Origin: a bacterium
GTDB lineage: Bacteria > Bacillota_I > Bacilli_A > RF39 > UBA660
DNA length: 33,424 bases
NCBI GenBank assembly: GCA_029100545.1
Contig: JAQXPH010000025.1
Span: forward strand, 1-33,424
Direction of reading: 5' to 3'
This document shows, piece after piece, positions 29,627 through 33,424 of this stretch; the stretch's first letter is position 1; every line of letters starts with the position of its first letter. Position numbers and translations under genes: made by a program. Under the pieces are notes generated by a model. It was not told the DNA's origin. It ran no database searches and worked only from the letters and a program-made list of their open reading frames with translations.

Positions 29627-29817
29627 AATATACCTCTATGTGATTATAGCATAAAAAAAATAGCATTTGCTACTTTCTTTTACTTATTTTGACACAATTT
29701 ACTTAAACAACTATCTAAATTTATTGTGTGTTCATTGGTAAGAAACATTACATTAGAAATAATTAAATCAATTATTAAATATTTTTAAGTATAAATTAAA
29801 ATAATATATTTGCATAA

Positions 29818-29921
29818 AAAAACGAACTAAAAAAGTTCGAACTAATATCAATCTGGTGCCCTTTTGGTGGAAGTATAACAACCACTAGGCATAAATTTAT
29901 AGGTAGTAATAACTACTAACT
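29818..29921 (-). ncRNA. Candidate small RNA with own promoter and intrinsic terminator
   Basis: Minus strand: TTCCAA (29951-29956)-17-TATAAT (29928-29933); ends in CGAACT-TTTTT-AGTTCG hairpin plus seven T. Internal stems GTAGTTATTACTAC and GTGG…CCAC. Confidence 0.45.
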
Positions 29922-30009
29922 AGTCAAATTATACTACAAATTACTGATTTTTGGAAGAAAAAAATTGTTTTCATGATATAATATTTTTATAAGAAGAAAG
30001 GAGAAAAAA

Positions 30010-31104
30010 ATGGAAAACTATTTACAAAAATTAAATCCAACATTAAGAGAATATTTTAGTATTTTATCAGAAGATTTTCCTGAATTTTTATTAGAATATA
30101 TAAATACACCAGCTATGCAAAAACAAGATAAAATTAGCATTTCATGTGGAACTTATTACTCAGAAATGTTTGATACAGAATTTTGGTATTCGAGTTTAGA
30201 ACATAGTATAGCTGTTGCGCTTATAATATGGCATTTTACAAAAGACAAAAAACAAACATTGTCAGGCTTATTTCACGACATTTCAACACCTGTTTTTAAA
30301 CATTGTATAGATTTTATGAATGGAGACCACGAAACACAAGAATCTACAGAAGATTTAACAAAAACATTAATTTTAAAATCTGATGAAATAATGACATTGT
30401 TAAAAAGAGATGGAATAGATATTGATGAAGTCGCAGATTATCACATATATCCTATTGCAGATAATGATACACCAATGCTTTCAGCAGATAGATTAGAATA
30501 TACTTTATCTAATGGGCTTGGCGCTGTAAAAAAAGTATGGGATTTAGATGAAGTAAAAGAAATTTATTCTAATATTGAAGTTTTTGAAAAAGAAAATGGA
30601 ATATTAGAAATGGGATTTACTGATATAGAACTTGCTAATAAGTTTGTAGAGAAAATGAGTGAACTATCAATTTATTATATGGATGATAAGAGAAGATTTT
30701 CAATGCAATTTTTAGCAGATATTATGAAAATAATGTCAGAAAACAATCTAATTACAATTAATGATTTATATAATATGTCAGAAGAAGAAGTTGTTAAGAA
30801 AATTGAAAAATGTGATTTATTTAATATTTCAGAATGTTTTAAACTTTGGAGAAATGCTTGTAATGTTAAAACAAGTTCTTCACAAGTTGCTGATGTTTAT
30901 AGTACAAATATAAAAGCTAAAAAAAGATATATCAATCCTTTAGTACAAACAAATAATGGTTTATTTAGAATTAATGAAATTTCACAAGAAGCAAATAATT
31001 CTATAAATAAGTGTATGGAATATGATTTTGATAGATATTTATATATAGATTTTAATTTTGATAATAAGGAAAAAGCAAAATCATTATCGCTTTCAAAAAA
31101 ATAA
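30010..31104 (+). CDS. HD-domain phosphohydrolase-like protein
   Basis: 'SLEHSIAVALIIWHFTKDKKQTLSGLFHDISTPVFKH' (H…HD) and 'MLSADRLEYTLSNG'; SD GAAAGGAG. Confidence 0.8.
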   Translation: MENYLQKLNPTLREYFSILSEDFPEFLLEYINTPAMQKQDKISISCGTYYSEMFDTEFWYSSLEHSIAVALIIWHFTKDKKQTLSGLFHDISTPVFKHCIDFMNGDHETQESTEDLTKTLILKSDEIMTLLKRDGIDIDEVADYHIYPIADNDTPMLSADRLEYTLSNGLGAVKKVWDLDEVKEIYSNIEVFEKENGILEMGFTDIELANKFVEKMSELSIYYMDDKRRFSMQFLADIMKIMSENNLITINDLYNMSEEEVVKKIEKCDLFNISECFKLWRNACNVKTSSSQVADVYSTNIKAKKRYINPLVQTNNGLFRINEISQEANNSINKCMEYDFDRYLYIDFNFDNKEKAKSLSLSKK

Positions 31105-31110
31105 TGATTT
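31078..31110 (+). terminator. Hairpin at the 3' end of the HD gene
   Basis: Perfect 10-bp inverted repeat AAATCATTAT…ATAATGATTT spanning the stop codon; no long T-run follows. Confidence 0.4.
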
Positions 31111-31133
31111 GATAAAGGCCGTGGCACGTTTTG

Positions 31134-31309
31134 CTCGCTTGCGAGTGAAAGTGGCGATAGGCTTTTTCTTTTATTTTCATTACGAAGTTTTGAAAATAAA
31201 AACATAATTTTTGCTTGGCTTTATGCCTTTCTAAAATTATGCTATATGGGGTTTCAAAAGGGATTTTCCCTTTGCACACCGTTATTGGCTCTGCCAATAG
31301 CGTAGTGTG
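31134..31309. repeat. Cluster of consecutive inverted repeats leading to oriT
   Basis: CTCGC-tt-GCGAG (31134-31145); TTTTATTTTCA/TGAAAATAAAA (31169-31179/31191-31201); CATAATTTT/AAAATTATG (31203-31211/31233-31241); AAAGGGA/TCCCTTT (31257-31263/31267-31273); CACAC…ATTGGC-tct-GCCAAT…GTGTG (31275-31309). Confidence 0.9.
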
Positions 31310-31325
31310 TTACTCTTTTGGATAA
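31274..31325 (+). other. Candidate MobV-type oriT; predicted nic between 31309 and 31310
   Basis: GCACACCGTTATTGGCTCTGCCAATAGCGTAGTGTG/TTACTCTTTTGG parallels pMV158 oriT GCACACACTTTATGAATATAAAGTATAGTGTG/TTATACTTTACATG (inverted repeat bounded by GCACAC…AGTGTG, then TTA). Confidence 0.7.
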
Positions 31326-31351
31326 ATCACAAAAATGTCATATAAAAATAA

Positions 31352-31963
31352 TTATGTGATTTTTAAAACAATTAAATCATAATCTTCTTTTTTGGGATAT
31401 GTATTTTTAACTATCTTAAATATTATTTTAATTTTTTCGTTATCTAGTTTTTCAATTATATTATAATCAACTTTATAAAATAATCTAATAAACACATTTG
31501 TGCCACTCTTGCATGTATCTATAATTCTATTTAACATTTTAATTTTATTTTTTACCATAGCGGCAATTAAAATAGTGTCAGCTTTTTTATAATTATATTT
31601 GAGCCCATTTTCACACTCGAATAATACATTTTTAATATTTAACATAGTTTTCAAATTATTGCTACATAATATCGCCTTTTTATTAATATCTAATCCTATA
31701 AATTTTTCATTAGGATAAAAATTGCAATATGATATAAGACTTAATGGCAGATAACCACACCCAACCATAATCATATATTTTTTATTGTTATAAAATTTTT
31801 TCGTTGTACTTATTTCATATTGAATATTATTATAGAAATCTTTGTTACAAGTTAAATATAAAAAGTTTTTTAAATTATCGAGATTTATATTCTCAATTTT
31901 TTTTATAGAATTTACTTCTTTGATTTCTGCGTCTAAAATAGTTTTCAAATGATAATTTCTCAT
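31352..31963 (-). CDS. Class I SAM-binding protein, nicotianamine synthase-like signature
   Basis: 203 aa; 'MIMVGCGYLPLSLISYCNFYPNEKFIGLDINKKAILCSNNL' glycine-rich motif and 'ADTILIAAMVKNKIKMLNRI' resembling the NAS/CntL 'GSGPLPLT…' and 'DVVFLAALVG' motifs. Confidence 0.5.
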   Translation of the reverse strand: MRNYHLKTILDAEIKEVNSIKKIENINLDNLKNFLYLTCNKDFYNNIQYEISTTKKFYNNKKYMIMVGCGYLPLSLISYCNFYPNEKFIGLDINKKAILCSNNLKTMLNIKNVLFECENGLKYNYKKADTILIAAMVKNKIKMLNRIIDTCKSGTNVFIRLFYKVDYNIIEKLDNEKIKIIFKIVKNTYPKKEDYDLIVLKIT

Positions 31964-32034
31964 ATTATTTTCCTTTTTTATATTTTATTAATAATTAAAA
32001 TTTGTTTAAATATATTAAATATTATATCATACTT

Positions 32035-33294
32035 TTACCTTTCTAAATCACTAAAACTATTTTCTTTAGTATAAAAATTATCAATATCAGCATACTCAAA
32101 TAGTTCATCTTCTTTTGTAGTATCTATTGCTATATCATAAATATCATCTTTATCAAAATCATTGTTATCATAATAATCCTTTATTTCGTTTGTAGTGGCT
32201 TCTTTCGTCTTCTCATTACCAATTTGTAGTAAATGCCTAAAGAAGTCCTTAATTGCCTTTAAAATGGCTTTTATGTATGAAATAAGGTTATCATTTTCTT
32301 TCTCTAGTTTTTGATTTTTAATTCTTAAATATTTAACTTCTTTTTGTATATTTTCATTTTCTTTTTCTAGAAATCTATATGATTTAGCATACTCACCAAC
32401 TTCTTTATAAACTTTTTGAATTTTAGGTTGTATTTCCATAACTTTTTTAGTTTGCTCTATAACTTTATTCATAGAGTCAAATGTATCTTTTTTTACTTTA
32501 ACATATTCTTTATCAAAAATGGTTTCTTTGTTAGAGCCCATTTTTTGTTCTAACTCTAACATAGATTTATTTAATTTTTCGTTTTTAGAAGTAAGTTCTA
32601 TATTTAGTTTTCTAGTAATCTTTTTATATTGTTTTATATCAATGTGTTCATTATCACTATTTTTAATACCACGATCCAAATCATAACCATTATTAATCAT
32701 TCTTTCGTGGTATTTATCTTGTAGTGTAGATAAATAATTTTTATCTTTCATATAATATTTTTTAGATATAGTCCATTTTTCTTTATCACTTCGTTTATCA
32801 TATTTTTTAATTAAAGGAACAACTACACAATGCAAGTGTGGTGTTTTTTCATCTAAATGAATTGTAGCATTTAATACTTGCCATTTCTCATAACCAACAT
32901 CTTCATAAACAAAATCCATACAACAATTAGCCCATTTAACTATTTCATCTTTAGTCATATCTTTAAAGAATTCTTTATCACTTGTAAATAATAATTCATC
33001 TGCTATAACACTATTAGAATCATCTAACATTTGACTAAAACTTTTCTTTCTATTTTCTCTTTCAGTCTTTTGTTTTTCATCGTGTTGTTTCTTATAATCT
33101 TTAACTAAATTCATATAAGAATTATAATAGTCTTTATGTAGGGGTGAAATTAAGTGTATATTATTAACTGATTTACTTTTATCTATATCAGGATTAGACT
33201 TATAAGCTTCTTTAGTTCTTGTGTTATGAGCACCAATTTGTCCTAAGTCTTTTAATTTATTTATTGGCTCAACTCTAAATATTGCATAACTCAT
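32035..33294 (-). CDS. MobV (Pre/Mob) family relaxase
   Basis: 'MSYAIFRVEPINKLKDLGQIGAHNTR', 'WQVLNATIHLDEKTPHLHCVVVPL' HUH motif; C-terminal coiled coil. Confidence 0.93.
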   Translation of the reverse strand: MSYAIFRVEPINKLKDLGQIGAHNTRTKEAYKSNPDIDKSKSVNNIHLISPLHKDYYNSYMNLVKDYKKQHDEKQKTERENRKKSFSQMLDDSNSVIADELLFTSDKEFFKDMTKDEIVKWANCCMDFVYEDVGYEKWQVLNATIHLDEKTPHLHCVVVPLIKKYDKRSDKEKWTISKKYYMKDKNYLSTLQDKYHERMINNGYDLDRGIKNSDNEHIDIKQYKKITRKLNIELTSKNEKLNKSMLELEQKMGSNKETIFDKEYVKVKKDTFDSMNKVIEQTKKVMEIQPKIQKVYKEVGEYAKSYRFLEKENENIQKEVKYLRIKNQKLEKENDNLISYIKAILKAIKDFFRHLLQIGNEKTKEATTNEIKDYYDNNDFDKDDIYDIAIDTTKEDELFEYADIDNFYTKENSFSDLER

Positions 33295-33424
33295 TTTTAT
33301 ATACCTCTTTTGCTTTCTCTAAAACTTCTTTATAAAGTGAATTACCATTTTTATCTTTAATATCTGACAAATCTATTGTTATAACTCCTAATCTTAAATT
33401 TTGCTTTTTATAGTTTTTGTCATT
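33275..33424 (-). CDS. C-terminal part of an ORF upstream of, and overlapping, the relaxase; truncated by window edge
   Basis: Minus-strand frame NDKNYKKQNLRLGVITIDLSDIKDKNGNSLYKEVLEKAKEVYKNELCNI*; open to window end; overlaps relaxase start by 20 nt. Confidence 0.5.
   Translation of the reverse strand, partial: NDKNYKKQNLRLGVITIDLSDIKDKNGNSLYKEVLEKAKEVYKNELCNI

Noticed and set aside
29856-29880. 'TGGTGCCCT' shared with the 3' end of tRNA-Arg, possible att core or tRNA fragment
   Set aside because: Only 9 nt are shared and no cloverleaf can be drawn from the adjoining sequence; too short to claim an attachment duplicate.
30897-31297. Minus-strand ORFs of 102 and 81 aa over the HD gene 3' end and oriT region
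   Set aside because: Antisense to a convincing CDS and to palindromic DNA; no recognisable protein pattern.
1-33424. CRISPR array
   Set aside because: No regularly spaced direct repeats noticed; repeats are AT-rich low complexity or inverted repeats only.

Overview
AT-rich Firmicutes/Bacilli-type (Mollicutes-like gut lineage?) chromosomal segment. Most of it (about 0.3-13.7 kb and 16.3-29.6 kb) is a compact housekeeping block: ileS, hemW, lepA, rpsT, miaA, tmcAL, rseP, cdsA, divIVA, sepF, proS, glyS, tdk, recO, yqzL-like, era, dgkA, ybeY, yqfD, yqfC and tex. Several sporulation-associated genes are interspersed (spoIIP, spoIIID-like, yqfC/yqfD). Two regions are accessory. (1) 13.7-16.3 kb, beside the 3' end of a tRNA-Arg(CCG), is a decayed mobile-element remnant: a KilA-N pseudogene, a MobV relaxase C-terminal remnant, an unknown membrane protein and a possible type I toxin-like small hydrophobic peptide gene. 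(2) 29.8-33.4 kb is the edge of an apparently intact MobV mobilizable element: MobV relaxase, an oriT-like site at the end of a dense array of inverted repeats, an HD-domain protein, a small SAM-binding protein resembling nicotianamine synthase, and a candidate small RNA with its own promoter and terminator. The left edge carries the 3' end of an IS3-family transposase. Regulatory features include a canonical Ile T-box (ileS) and an unusually short T-box-like leader (glyS). All calls are by eye from sequence and translations; no database search was run.
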